Assembly: GCF_004000985.1 (NCBI RefSeq)
Contig: NZ_BIMH01000019.1
Location: 1-64,000 of the forward strand
Direction: 5' to 3'
Length of the DNA stretch: 64,000 nt
Source: Paenibacillus validus NBRC 15382
GTDB lineage: Bacteria; Bacillota; Bacilli; Paenibacillales; NBRC-103111
The notes beneath the pieces are model-generated. The model made no database searches and was not told the DNA's origin. It saw only the letters and a list, made by a program, of their open reading frames with translations. Positions 24,990-34,557 of the stretch are shown here, piece by piece; within the stretch, counting starts at the first letter, position 1, and each line of letters starts with the position of its first letter. The translations under genes and the position numbers were made by a program.

Positions 24990-25499
24990 TTGACGACAAA
25001 TAAAATGATATCGAAAGTAGAAGATCATGTTCTGGTACTGGAGCGCGTATTCGATGCGCCGCGTGAGCTCGTGTTTAAGGCTTTTTCGGAAGCTGAACAC
25101 TTAAAACGCTGGTTTGGACCGAAAGGCTGGCCGCTTACGGTTTGCAACATCGACTTCCGTCCGGGCGGGGTATGGCATTTCTGTATGAAGTGCACAGACG
25201 AGAGCCAGGAATATTACGGCCAGGAATCTTGGGGCAAAGCAGTCTACCACGAAATTGTAGAGCCAGAGCGGATTGTCTACGTCGACTCGTTCTCCGATGC
25301 GGAAGGCAATATAGTTGAGGGAATGCCGGAGACGCTGGTCACGATGACCTTCGTCGAACATGAAGGCAAGACGAAACTGATCAGCCACGCTCAATACGCA
25401 TCGGCCGACGCACTCAAGACCGTAATGGATATGGGAATGCTCGAAGGTATAGCCTCGACTTGGGACAATCTGGAGGAATTTCTGGAAGAAATTAAGTAA
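24990..25499 (+). CDS. AHSA1/SRPBCC-family ligand-binding protein
   Basis: A 169-residue START-like fold protein of the AHSA1 group: VFDAPRELVFKAFSEAEHLK, RWFGPKGWP, FRPGGVWHFCM and a C-terminal helix ending NLEEFLEEIK. Such proteins bind hydrophobic ligands; they are not proven chaperone activators in bacteria. Start is TTG at 24990, eight bases after AGGAGG. Probably cotranscribed with the ArsR gene upstream and ended by the hairpin at 25529. Confidence 0.85.
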   Translation: MTTNKMISKVEDHVLVLERVFDAPRELVFKAFSEAEHLKRWFGPKGWPLTVCNIDFRPGGVWHFCMKCTDESQEYYGQESWGKAVYHEIVEPERIVYVDSFSDAEGNIVEGMPETLVTMTFVEHEGKTKLISHAQYASADALKTVMDMGMLEGIASTWDNLEEFLEEIK

Positions 25500-25528
25500 G
25501 GTGCGGTGTGATGACCGAATACATCAGC

Positions 25529-25559
25529 ACGGCCGCTTGGCTTTGAAGCCGGCGGCCGT
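25529..25559 (+). terminator. Terminator after the ArsR/AHSA1 pair
   Basis: Stem ACGGCCGC / GCGGCCGT (25529-25536 and 25552-25559), with an inner GGC/GCC pairing, followed by TTTGTG. It begins 30 bases after the AHSA1 stop codon. Confidence 0.65.
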
Positions 25560-25581
25560 TTGTGTCATCAAGCCATACCCT

Positions 25582-26133
25582 TTATATATGGTCCCTCCGG
25601 TTTTCATTTTGAATCCAAAAAAAAGAAATGAAATAGACGCATGCGATCGCTATTGGCGTTGTAAAATATGAATTTTCAACAAATATGGCACCAAATATAA
25701 CCGAAACGATGACGGTAGCTACTGCCATGAATAAGTAGGCTTTACTACGATAAATCAAGAAATACGGCAGGAAATGAGCTCCGCCCAACACACCGATAAA
25801 GAATGGCAAATATTCGGGGTTATGCACGTATGCAAATATCCAGACAGGCAAGAATAATCCTTGAATCCCGCCAACCAGTCCACCCAACACTCCAAGAGGA
25901 CTTTTACACATGACATCAAAACCAAGCATTTTACCAAGCAATACGCCTAATGGAAATATACTCCCCATGCCAAACAACCAAACCATTTTTAAAATGTCTT
26001 CTTCTAAAAATTGAGCTAGAATAGTCACCACAATCATGAATAGTGCTCCGGCAAGCGGAAAGGAATATCCTCTTTTGGCCGTCCTGATCAGATCATTTCT
26101 CATTTCTTCAAAAGTCATGTCTTCATACTTCAT
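25582..26133 (-). CDS. DUF7010-like membrane protein
   Basis: A 183-residue protein with a short charged N terminus (MKYEDMTFEEMRNDLIRTA) and five or six hydrophobic segments. They begin with PLAGALFMIVVTILAQFL and end with PIAIACVYFISFFWI. It resembles the DUF7010 family of unknown function. ATG at 26133 was chosen; the ribosome-binding site is weak (GGAATGG) and in-frame starts at 26142 and 26169 are possible. It stands alone between a terminator and a repeat. Confidence 0.7.
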   Translation of the reverse strand: MKYEDMTFEEMRNDLIRTAKRGYSFPLAGALFMIVVTILAQFLEEDILKMVWLFGMGSIFPLGVLLGKMLGFDVMCKSPLGVLGGLVGGIQGLFLPVWIFAYVHNPEYLPFFIGVLGGAHFLPYFLIYRSKAYLFMAVATVIVSVIFGAIFVENSYFTTPIAIACVYFISFFWIQNENRRDHI

Positions 26134-26235
26134 GCGAATCATCCATTCCCATAAAATGTTTTTACCCAACCCTGTATTAATGACGTAATCTTGAGACTAT
26201 TGTTGCATAGCGTGTTATTGTTTATTAACATGAAT

Positions 26236-26282
26236 GTGCCCGGCAGCACAGCAAGGCTGCCGATCGAGGAACCGGCAGCCCG
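26236..26282. repeat. Intergenic palindromic repeat, copy C
   Basis: GTGCCCGGCAGC lead, then stem GGCTGCCG / CGGCAGCC (26255-26262, 26273-26280). It shares the AAGGCTGCCGATC stretch with the copy at 20491. Confidence 0.5.
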
Positions 26283-26342
26283 CGTATCACTATATTATAC
26301 TCTCGTTTCCTATTAACGCCAATTTTTGACCACTTCCCGCTT

Positions 26343-26822
26343 TTAGCTCCCCTTAATTTCAAGCAGCTCATATTGCAGGATACCCATCGGAGCGTTCACG
26401 TTAATGATGTCACCTACTTTTTTGCCCAGGAGCTCTTTCCCGAGCGGACTTTCGTATGAGATTTTGTTATCCGCCACATTGGCTTCGGCCGGACCAACAA
26501 TACGGTATTCAATCTTCTCAGCGAATTCGATATCATTTAGGATCACTACAGAACCTATGCTTACGTGGTTCAAGCTCATGCTGGCCTCATCCACTACCTT
26601 GGCTTTTTTTAACATGCGCTCAAGCGTCAGGATCCTTGTTTCCATAAATGCCTGATCATCCTTAGCCGAATGATATTCGCTGTTTTCCTTGAGATCACCG
26701 TAACTAATCGCTACTTTCAGCCGCTCAGCTAATTCTTTACGCTTGACGGTTTTAAGCTCGCGGAGTTCCTCCTCTAATTTCGCCAAGCCCTCTCGCGTTA
26801 AAATCATTTCATCATTACCCAC
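26343..26822 (-). CDS. greA: Transcription elongation factor GreA
   Basis: A 159-residue GreA: the N-terminal coiled coil (LAKLEEELRELKTVKRKELA, then GDLKENSEYHSAKDDQAFME with the conserved acidic tip DLKENSEY) and the C-terminal FKBP-like domain (IGSVVILNDI, ISYESPLGKELLGKKVGD). It rescues backtracked RNA polymerase by stimulating transcript cleavage. A GTG at 26822 with GGGAG upstream is the likeliest start; an ATG at 26837 lacks a Shine-Dalgarno. Since most Bacillales carry greA in a housekeeping locus, this copy near decayed genes may be a paralogue. Confidence 0.9.
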   Translation of the reverse strand: MGNDEMILTREGLAKLEEELRELKTVKRKELAERLKVAISYGDLKENSEYHSAKDDQAFMETRILTLERMLKKAKVVDEASMSLNHVSIGSVVILNDIEFAEKIEYRIVGPAEANVADNKISYESPLGKELLGKKVGDIINVNAPMGILQYELLEIKGS

Positions 26823-26879
26823 TGTTCCCACTCCCATCTGGCTATCGTCGTACCATTTTACCTTATCCCGTGACTAAAT

Positions 26880-27122
26880 GGAACTTATCTTGCCTACAGG
26901 ACGGGAGACATAGAGAAATTCCCGTATATCCAAAAAGCTATCGATGAATTTATCGATTCTCTTCAAAAAAATACTAATATTTCCAATATCTACATACTGG
27001 GCGATGTATGCCCTGATAAGACGTTGAAAGGAATCGAGGCCATACATAGTACGATTAGAAAAGGACAGGCCGAATGTAATCATTCGTCTGTCCTTTCACC
27101 GGTTGAACTTATCCATAAATGA
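26880..27122 (+). pseudogene. C-terminal fragment of an unrecognised gene
   Basis: An 81-codon frame without a start codon (a TGA lies two codons upstream) reads GTYLAYRTGDIEKFPYIQ, then AIDEFIDSLQKN and NIYILGDVCPDKTLKGIEAI. The opening resembles the GTY.AY...G start of effector-binding domains in MerR-type regulators, but this is a weak impression. It overlaps the tail of the broken MFS gene on the other strand. Confidence 0.35.
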
Positions 27123-27830
27123 TTTGGATGGGCAGCATATTTCCATCGGCAGGGGTCTCGTTACATATCCGAGAAATGCCAACACTGCCCCACTCGCCCA
27201 AAATACGGCGGACACGCCTGCCAAGCCTCCAATTCCGCCGAAAACCAATGGAATCATGAACTGAGATGCGCGGTTTACCGTCATCCGAAGTCCCAGTACT
27301 TCACCTCGGCGATCCGATGGGCTGACTTCCAATACAAACGATAAACTAAGCGGCTGCCCCCTAGTATTCCGACAAACACAACCAACACTGTGATCCAGGG
27401 TGATAAAGGGGTTAATAAGTAAATTACGCCGCTAATGTATAACGACCTGGTTAACAGCTTCATTCGACCGAATTTACCCCCATTTGTTCCCCCAGCAATG
27501 GAAAATAAGCGGAAAAGAGTTCCCGATTAGAGAGCACCTGCCCATACATTTTTGCAAAGAAACCATTAATAAAGTAATAGCTATGCCAATGAGTGACTGC
27601 TGCAGTACAAATGTTACAAAATTGGGAAGCGCCGTACCCATAACCACTGCAACCAAATACGCACCGTTGCCGAGCATTAACATCCTTCGTATCCCATACT
27701 TATCGGTCCATTTACCCATTCGTACTGCGAGAAAAACGGGCAGCAGCGCATAACAAGCAACAATAATACTTATTTCAACAGCGGTAATCCCGAGGAAGGA
27801 AGCATGCAGCGAGACCATAAAAAACACCAA
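27096..27830 (-). pseudogene. Broken MFS transporter gene
   Basis: Three minus-strand frames in order make up a major facilitator protein. Residues such as ITAVEISIIVACYALLPVFL and RMGKWTDKYGIRRMLMLGNG (MFS motif A) are at 27474-27830. Helices follow at 27281-27463, and VLGLRMTVNRASQFMIPLVF is at 27096-27332. At least two frameshifts separate them, so no full transporter can be made. The substrate is unknown. Confidence 0.8.
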
Positions 27831-27986
27831 AAGCTTCTCACCGACTTCCTATCTATATAAATTTCCTTAATGAGCGCTAATTTACTTTGATTCCCAATTT
27901 AACTGTAGTACAATTTATAATTATAAGTATGATTGTGAGATATTTTAAATTTCGATAATTTTTATCTATTATATTCGGAGGTACTC

Positions 27987-28883
27987 ATGGACGAGAAAGA
28001 CTGGCTCATTATTAAAACCCTTTATGAGAAAAAAAGCATCTCCAAAGCAGCAGAGCTCCTTTACATCTCTCAACCGGCTTTAACGTACCGCATACAAAAT
28101 ATTGAAAAACAGTTCGGTGCCCAAATGGTTTCGCGAGGTAAAAAGGGGGTTGAGTTTACCCCGCAAGGAGAGAGCATGGTAGAATATGCTGAAAAGATGC
28201 TGCTTGAATTGCGAAAGACCAAGGAAATGGTCCAAAATATGAACGATCAAGTTCGAGGGACGCTGCGGCTCGGCGTTTCAAGTAACTTTGCCAGGTACCG
28301 TCTGCCGATTTTATTAAAACAATTTCTAGAGATTTATCCCGAAATTGAAATCCACGTCAAAACAGGCTGGAGTTCAGAGGTTGTAAATTTCTTATACAGA
28401 GATGAAGTGCATATTGGAATCGTGCGTGGTGAGAACAATTGGCATGAACAAATACATTTGTTGTATGAGGAGCCCCTCTGCATTGCTTCTACGAACCCAA
28501 TCCATTTGCAAGATTTGCCCAATCTTCCGAGAATCAATTATAAAACCGATTCGCACTTAAAAGACTCCATTTACAAATGGTGGCAAGCTCATTATAATCA
28601 GCCTCCGCTTATCACTATGGAAGTAGATCGAATAGACACTTGTGTAGAACTTGTTAAGCATGGTATGGGTTATGCGATCATACCGGGCATCATTCTAAGT
28701 GATCACGACTCTTTACACACCATAAATTTACATTCGTCAGACAACAAGCCTATCCTTAGAAAAACCTGGATGATTAACCGCGACATTACATTGGAGCTTT
28801 CGGTAGTGAAAGCCTTTGTAGATTTTATAAAGCAAGAATCATGCCATGTTCTAGGTGATGCTTCGGAACATCCTATAGAGTAA
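27987..28883 (+). CDS. LysR-family transcriptional regulator
   Basis: A 298-residue LysR protein: N-terminal helix-turn-helix (WLIIKTLYEKKSISKAAELL, YISQPALTYRIQNIEKQFG) and an effector domain beginning LRLGVSSNFARYRLP. ATG at 27987 follows CGGAGG. It converges on the large carboxylate operon whose last gene ends at 28911, so it is a candidate activator of that operon, acting at the distant promoter near 42.4 kb. An inverted repeat at 42416-42447 is a possible site. Its codon use is more AT-rich than the operon. Confidence 0.9.
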   Translation: MDEKDWLIIKTLYEKKSISKAAELLYISQPALTYRIQNIEKQFGAQMVSRGKKGVEFTPQGESMVEYAEKMLLELRKTKEMVQNMNDQVRGTLRLGVSSNFARYRLPILLKQFLEIYPEIEIHVKTGWSSEVVNFLYRDEVHIGIVRGENNWHEQIHLLYEEPLCIASTNPIHLQDLPNLPRINYKTDSHLKDSIYKWWQAHYNQPPLITMEVDRIDTCVELVKHGMGYAIIPGIILSDHDSLHTINLHSSDNKPILRKTWMINRDITLELSVVKAFVDFIKQESCHVLGDASEHPIE

Positions 28884-28910
28884 TAAAGCGCCGGCGCCGG
28901 GTGTATCCTC

Positions 28911-29864
28911 TCAAATGCTGTTATCTTTAAAGGTAATGATATTCTTCAGCGACTCGTCCGCGAAGCGCTGAAGAACGTCCCACGTTACATAACCGATATG
29001 AGGGGTCAGCACAACATTCGGGCAGTCCGCAAACGGATTAGACTTCAGCGGTTCTTCTTCAAACGTATCGATTCCCGCACCTCGAAGATGTCCTGACTTT
29101 AATAAGCCAACAAGCGCTTCGGTATTGACAAGGGCACCTCTTGAAGTATTGATAACTATACTTCCCTGCTTTAGTTGGCGAAGTCTCTCCCTATTCAACA
29201 AACCTTTTAAAGCAGGAACGAGACGGAGATGGACGGAAACCACATCCGAAGTTCCAAGGAGCTCATCGAGCTCTAACACCTGAACTCCATAGGAATTTTC
29301 ATCCCCCTTGATCCCCGTCGGGCGCCAAGCTGTCACTTCCATACCGAGGGCGGAGGCAATTTTCGCCACCTCTTTGGCAATTTTGCCGAAGCCCAGCAGA
29401 CCAAGCCGCTTTCCTTTTAATTCAAACCCCGGCGTTTGGATCCAGTTTCCTTCTTTTAAATGAGCCTGATGAACCGGGAATTGTCGTGAACAGGCGATCA
29501 TCATACCGATTGTCAGTTCCGCAACAGACGAAATGGACAGGCCCGGCGAGGTGAATACTTGAATCCCTCTTTGGTTCACTGCATCCAGGTCAATATGAGA
29601 CACTCCGGTACCGGCCTGCGAGATGGCCTTCAGCCGTGGCAGTTGCTTCAAGACATGGTCAGGAAGGGGAACCCTCTCTCGAACGAGAACAACGACATCA
29701 GCCTCCCGCATCAATTCCACGGCTTCGGCTTCTGTAACCGGATCGTGTGAGAACGTGATTTCAAACCCCAGCTCCCTACATGGGTTCGCATAAGGCGAAG
29801 TAGGGAAGACCTTTTCATAATCGCCTAAAACGGCCAATTTTTTTACAGCGTCCTGAGCACTCAC
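28911..29864 (-). CDS. D-2-hydroxyacid dehydrogenase (first copy)
   Basis: A 317-residue NAD(P)-dependent dehydrogenase of the phosphoglycerate/hydroxypyruvate reductase type. Rossmann motif GFGKIA (158-163); catalytic Arg242 (SRGALVN), Glu271 (EEEP) and His289 (TPHIG). It interconverts an (R)-2-hydroxy acid and its 2-oxo acid. GTG at 29864, with AAGGGG ten bases upstream, 23 bases after the ThDP-enzyme gene. It is the last gene of the carboxylate operon; a second, distinct copy lies at 39748-40740. Confidence 0.9.
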   Translation of the reverse strand: MSAQDAVKKLAVLGDYEKVFPTSPYANPCRELGFEITFSHDPVTEAEAVELMREADVVVLVRERVPLPDHVLKQLPRLKAISQAGTGVSHIDLDAVNQRGIQVFTSPGLSISSVAELTIGMMIACSRQFPVHQAHLKEGNWIQTPGFELKGKRLGLLGFGKIAKEVAKIASALGMEVTAWRPTGIKGDENSYGVQVLELDELLGTSDVVSVHLRLVPALKGLLNRERLRQLKQGSIVINTSRGALVNTEALVGLLKSGHLRGAGIDTFEEEPLKSNPFADCPNVVLTPHIGYVTWDVLQRFADESLKNIITFKDNSI

Positions 29865-29887
29865 TAGTTTTCATCCCCTTTTAACCT

Positions 29888-31510
29888 CTATAGTTCTCGA
29901 ATCGCTTCAAACTGTTCGTGATAGGTCGACGGATCAATCTTAGCTTCTATGATGGAAGGCATGCCGTTAGTGGAGGCAAGTGCCTGACGGATAGCCAATC
30001 TGAGCTCGTCTTCCGTCTCGGCGCTCCACCCGTTAGCTCCTAAACTTTCGGCAAATTTGACGTAATCCGGTGCCACAAACTCGGTACCAAACGGCTTGCT
30101 GTAGCCTTTCTTAACCTGCTTAACATCCATCAGGCTCAACCTGCGGTCGGAGAATATAATTGAAATCACAGGCCATTTGTTTTGCACAGCGGTGGCGATT
30201 TCCGGCAATCGCATCATGAATCCCCCATCACCGGTTAGAGAAGCGACCACCTTATTGGGATAAACATGCTGCAGAGCCATTGCAGCAGGCAGCCCAAAGC
30301 CCATAGTTGCCAATCCGTTTGAGATAAAAAAGGACTGCGGGTTCATCGACTCCCACAATTCAATAACCAGCAGCTTGCTGGCTCCAACGTCGGCGGTCAT
30401 CAAAACATCCTTGGGCAGTTCCTCCTGCGAGATCATGATGACCTTGTCTGCGGTGAGAGCAGGACCCGATGTCTCTAAGGTCACTCTTACCAGATTACGA
30501 TAGCTGGCTACTTCATCCAGCTTCCATTGATTACTGCAGTCCGTCATATATTCACGAATGGAATGTAAGGTATTTCCAATGTCCCCCACCGCTTCCACAA
30601 CGGCACGGTACATTTCTTGATCATTTGAATCATTGCTTATGTAGACAACGGGCTGCGTGTACCGCCATTTCTTAGGCAGCAGTTCAACAGGGTCAAGACC
30701 AATTCCAACAATCAAATCACATTTATCCATGATGGAAGTCTCGAGTCTTCCGCCCATGAATACACCTAGCGACAGTTCATGATAATCACTTAAAGACCCT
30801 TTAGCCTTAGCTGTTTTAAATGTTGGAATGCCAAATTGTTCGATAAACGCTTTTAAATGTTCGTACTGTTCCCCATTACCTGTATTAATGCTTAGACCCA
30901 CAATAGCAACGGGGAATTTAGCTTTTTTAATGAGAGCGGCCGCTGCTTTCAAGCTGGCCTCATCAGCCGTCAGCCGATAAGCATCACGGCAGAAGCTGCC
31001 GGTGTCTTCGTCGACATCCTTGTTAATGATGTCATTCGGAACGTCGAAGTGTACAGGCCCTCTCTTGGGAGTCATGGAGACAGTGTATCCTCTATTTAAC
31101 ATGCTGCTCCAATTGGAAACCGACAGGCTGCTGGCGAGCTTGGTTAGCGGTTTAAAAGCCTCAATGTGGGACACCTTTTGCCGCAGCGCGTAATCTACGC
31201 TATCGTGACCATATCTGTCACTCAATGAGATTAACGGCGCACGGTCCAATAAGGCGTACGCAATACCCGTTGACATAGATAAGGCTCCCGGCCCGAGGTC
31301 AGAAAGGCATACGCCTGGCTTACCGGTGACCTCGCCGTACACACTTGCCATAATGGCGGCTGTAGTTTCGTTCTGAGTCAGTACAAATTCCATATCAAGA
31401 TCACCCATATAACATAGCAAATCGGAACTGCTTCCCCCTCCAGGAAGGCCGAACACCGTATTGATTCCTGAATTTCCTAATTTCCTGGTAATCGCTTCTC
31501 CTAATTTCAA
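29888..31510 (-). CDS. Thiamine-diphosphate-dependent enzyme (acetolactate synthase/2-oxoacid decarboxylase-like)
   Basis: A 540-residue three-domain ThDP protein. The activating Glu is in LTQNETTAA, the central domain has AIVGLSINTGN, and the ThDP/Mg motif is GDGGFMMRLPEIATAVQNKW. No FAD-domain arginine pattern of true acetolactate synthase is evident, and an aldehyde dehydrogenase gene is directly upstream. A 2-oxoacid decarboxylase (benzoylformate- or phosphonopyruvate-decarboxylase-like) is therefore plausible. Start TTG at 31510 has AGAGG seven bases upstream; GTG at 31519 is an alternative. Function is inferred from context. Confidence 0.85.
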   Translation of the reverse strand: MKLGEAITRKLGNSGINTVFGLPGGGSSSDLLCYMGDLDMEFVLTQNETTAAIMASVYGEVTGKPGVCLSDLGPGALSMSTGIAYALLDRAPLISLSDRYGHDSVDYALRQKVSHIEAFKPLTKLASSLSVSNWSSMLNRGYTVSMTPKRGPVHFDVPNDIINKDVDEDTGSFCRDAYRLTADEASLKAAAALIKKAKFPVAIVGLSINTGNGEQYEHLKAFIEQFGIPTFKTAKAKGSLSDYHELSLGVFMGGRLETSIMDKCDLIVGIGLDPVELLPKKWRYTQPVVYISNDSNDQEMYRAVVEAVGDIGNTLHSIREYMTDCSNQWKLDEVASYRNLVRVTLETSGPALTADKVIMISQEELPKDVLMTADVGASKLLVIELWESMNPQSFFISNGLATMGFGLPAAMALQHVYPNKVVASLTGDGGFMMRLPEIATAVQNKWPVISIIFSDRRLSLMDVKQVKKGYSKPFGTEFVAPDYVKFAESLGANGWSAETEDELRLAIRQALASTNGMPSIIEAKIDPSTYHEQFEAIREL

Positions 31511-31537
31511 ACTCGTCACCTCTCCACTATTCTGAGC

Positions 31538-33028
31538 TCACATTTGTATCGAGAACGGATCCCGCGTATCGTCGGATAAATTCAACATGATATTCTTGAT
31601 CTGCGTGTATTCCAACAGCGCATGCCAGCCTCTTTCTCTCCCATGGCCGCTCAATTTTACCCCTCCGAACGGAGCTTGAGCTGCCGATGTCCTATATGTA
31701 TTCACCCAAACGGTTCCCGCCTGAATTTGTCTGGCTAACCGGTGAACCCGCTTCACATTGGACGTCCATATCCCGGATGCCAAGCCATACTTGCTGTCAT
31801 TGGCAATCTGTACAGCTTCGTCTTGATCTGTGAATGGAATAACAGACAGAACGGGTCCAAAAATTTCTTCCTGCGCAATCGTACTTTTATTATCAACATC
31901 GATGAATATCGCGGGGGCAATAAAATAGCCGTTCTTCAGCTCATGATCGGTTACTGCATGGCCTCCATAAACTAATTTTGCTCCCTCGTCTTTCCCCTTG
32001 CTGATCATCCCGAGAATCCGATCATACTGAGGCTTATTCGCGGCCGGGCCCATTTCCGTTAACGGATCTATAGGATTGCCTAATCGAATCGTTTTTGCTT
32101 TGTCCACAATCTTTTGAATCACTTCATCGTAAACGGAGTGCTGTACAAGCAGACGCGATCCGGCAATGCAGGTTTGGCCGCTTGCGCCATAGATGCCCGC
32201 TACCGCTCCGATTACAGCCGCATGAATATCCGCATCGTCGAAAATGATATTAGGGGATTTCCCTCCGAGTTCAAGGGTTACCGGAATCAAATTCTGGCTT
32301 GCATTGCGGGAAATGAGCTTACCGGTTTCCGTCCCGCCGGTAAAGCTGATCTTGTTTACGCCCGGGTGCTGCGTTAAGTAATTTCCTACCCTGCCGTCCC
32401 CTGTGACGATATTCACCACACCATCCGGAAAACCGGCCTTTTGAATCAGCTTACCCAGCTCTAATGTAGTGGCGCTTGTGTGCTCAGAGGGCTTAATCAC
32501 AACCGTGTTCCCTGCAGCCAGGGCCGGCGCAAGCTTGTTGGCCAATATGGCAATAGGCGAGTTCCACGAGGTGATAAGAACGACTACGCCGACGGCTTCC
32601 CTTAGGGTATAGTCGAACATCATCGGATTATCGAGCGGAATGACTTCGCCATATAATTTGTCGGCGTAACCTGCGAAGAAACGATAATTTCTAGCGGCAA
32701 AATGCATCTGATTTGTTGTTTCGCGAATCACTTTGCCGTTATCGGTTGTCTCCAGTGCGGCCATTCGCTCCGCATCTTCGTCTAATAGATCAGCGAATTT
32801 CATTAACAATCGGGCTCTCTCTAAACCGTTTACATGTTTCCAGGACGTATCAAACGTTGTACGCGCCGCTTCGATCGCTTCGTTCACATCCTCTTCCGAA
32901 GCTTGTGGAATCTCCGACCAAACTTCTTGATTGAACGGATTGATCGACGGGAAACGTTCCTTGGTTGAGCTGTCCACCCAGCGTCCCTTGATTAGCATTT
33001 GGTAATGAGCTGCCATGTTCCTGTTCAC
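31538..33028 (-). CDS. NAD(P)-dependent aldehyde dehydrogenase
   Basis: A 496-residue class-I-type aldehyde dehydrogenase that oxidises an aldehyde to an acid. Catalytic Cys287 (GQTCIAG), general base Glu253 (LELGGKSPN) and Asn156 (TSWNS) are present, as is the cofactor motif FTGGTETGK. Start may be GTG at 33028 or ATG at 33016; neither has an ideally spaced ribosome-binding site. It lies six bases after the TctA gene and before the ThDP-enzyme gene, whose aldehyde product it could use. Confidence 0.92.
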   Translation of the reverse strand: MNRNMAAHYQMLIKGRWVDSSTKERFPSINPFNQEVWSEIPQASEEDVNEAIEAARTTFDTSWKHVNGLERARLLMKFADLLDEDAERMAALETTDNGKVIRETTNQMHFAARNYRFFAGYADKLYGEVIPLDNPMMFDYTLREAVGVVVLITSWNSPIAILANKLAPALAAGNTVVIKPSEHTSATTLELGKLIQKAGFPDGVVNIVTGDGRVGNYLTQHPGVNKISFTGGTETGKLISRNASQNLIPVTLELGGKSPNIIFDDADIHAAVIGAVAGIYGASGQTCIAGSRLLVQHSVYDEVIQKIVDKAKTIRLGNPIDPLTEMGPAANKPQYDRILGMISKGKDEGAKLVYGGHAVTDHELKNGYFIAPAIFIDVDNKSTIAQEEIFGPVLSVIPFTDQDEAVQIANDSKYGLASGIWTSNVKRVHRLARQIQAGTVWVNTYRTSAAQAPFGGVKLSGHGRERGWHALLEYTQIKNIMLNLSDDTRDPFSIQM

Positions 33029-33034
33029 CCGCCT

Positions 33035-34534
33035 CTATATTGAAATGTCTTCTTTTTTAACAGATCTCTTTTTCAAAAATTGAAAAAGCATGTTGCCTAC
33101 AAGAAGGGCTATCAAGCCTACAAGGACGATGGAGTACCCTCTGGAGACAAAAATGCTGTAACTGCCATCAGATAACATCAATGAGCGCCTTAAGCTTTTC
33201 TCCAGCATCGGGCCAAGCACGAATGCCAATATGAACGCGGGGAAAGAATAATCCAGCTTTAAAATAAAGAAGCTGACCACACCGACGATGATCGTAACCC
33301 ACACATCAAAAAGGGAGCCCCTCGCGGCAAAAGCACCGATCAAAGCTGCAAAAAGGATGATCGGAATCAAAATATAGTTTGGAATGGTTAACGTTCTAGC
33401 CCACAAGGACGTAGTCCATTTGCCCAAATAATACATCGCAATCGTCGCAACCAGAAATCCCCAGAAAATCCCGTAGATCAGATTGGGATCATTCTTAAAC
33501 ACCTGCGGGCCGGGTTGAATGCCGTGAATCATAAATGCGGATAAAATCACGGCTGTAGCGGCTGACCCAGGAATCCCCAACGTTAATAAGGGAATTAAGG
33601 CTCCGCCCACAACCGCATTGTTGGCTGCTTCAGGGGCGGCAATTCCATTCGGTTCCCCCTTCCCGAATTTTTTCGGATTTTTCGAAGATCTTTTAGCATC
33701 CGTGTAGGCAAGCCACGAAGCCGGACCCGCTCCTAATCCCGGGATAATCCCCGCCAGAGTTCCGATAATCGATCCCTTCCATACACTTTTATTGACCGAT
33801 TTATACTCCTTCCATGTTAAATTCGTCTTCAAATTCTGGTTGTCTGTTACGTAGCGCTTATTCAGATCATCTGTCAACATCGACAATACTTCCGAAATGG
33901 CGAACATCCCCGTCAGCATGGCAATCATCGAGAGTCCTTCCATCAAATCCATGCTTCCCATTGTAAATCTTTGAGATCCCGTAAAGACATCCATGCCGAT
34001 CATGCCGAGAAGCAGCCCCAGCAGTACGGACACAGCGCTTTTCATCGCATCCTTCGAGCTTAAACTGATAATGCATACGAGTCCTAAAACCCCGATTAAG
34101 AAAAATTCCGGGTCGGCAAACTTGATGGTCAGTTTGGTTAAAGGGATGGCCAGCACCATCAATATTAAGGTTCCGAATAATCCCCCGATGGTGGATGAGG
34201 TTAAAGAATAGCCTAACGCCTTGCCTGGAAATCCTTGTTTCGCCATGGCGTTGCCGTCAAGTGTTGTCGCGACAGCCGCGGCATTACCCGGTATGCCTAG
34301 TACAATAGACGAAATGGAACCCCCATATTCAGCGGATTGATAGAGGGATACCAGCATGAGAATAGAAGCCAACGGGTCCATATTGTAGGTAAGCGGTAAT
34401 AGCAGAGCGATGCCAACCGTGGGTCCGAGTCCTGGTAGAACTCCGATAAATAACCCGAATATGGCGCCAAAAATAATGGCAAACATATTTCCCCAAGTAA
34501 ACAGAAGGGAGAAATCAAAGGAAAAAAACTCCAT
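33035..34534 (-). CDS. tctA: Tripartite tricarboxylate transporter permease, large subunit (TctA)
   Basis: A 499-residue membrane protein with about twelve hydrophobic segments. TctA hallmarks are FGLFIGVLPGLGPTVGIALL near the N terminus, ASILMLVSLYQSAEYGG, and the repeated half-signature AGIIPGLGAGPASWLAY and PLLTLGIPGSAATAV. It is the transport channel of a secondary carboxylate importer working with TctB and the TctC binding protein. ATG at 34534 after GGAGG. Confidence 0.95.
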   Translation of the reverse strand: MEFFSFDFSLLFTWGNMFAIIFGAIFGLFIGVLPGLGPTVGIALLLPLTYNMDPLASILMLVSLYQSAEYGGSISSIVLGIPGNAAAVATTLDGNAMAKQGFPGKALGYSLTSSTIGGLFGTLILMVLAIPLTKLTIKFADPEFFLIGVLGLVCIISLSSKDAMKSAVSVLLGLLLGMIGMDVFTGSQRFTMGSMDLMEGLSMIAMLTGMFAISEVLSMLTDDLNKRYVTDNQNLKTNLTWKEYKSVNKSVWKGSIIGTLAGIIPGLGAGPASWLAYTDAKRSSKNPKKFGKGEPNGIAAPEAANNAVVGGALIPLLTLGIPGSAATAVILSAFMIHGIQPGPQVFKNDPNLIYGIFWGFLVATIAMYYLGKWTTSLWARTLTIPNYILIPIILFAALIGAFAARGSLFDVWVTIIVGVVSFFILKLDYSFPAFILAFVLGPMLEKSLRRSLMLSDGSYSIFVSRGYSIVLVGLIALLVGNMLFQFLKKRSVKKEDISI

Positions 34535-34557
34535 ATACGAACCTCCATACCCGGTTT

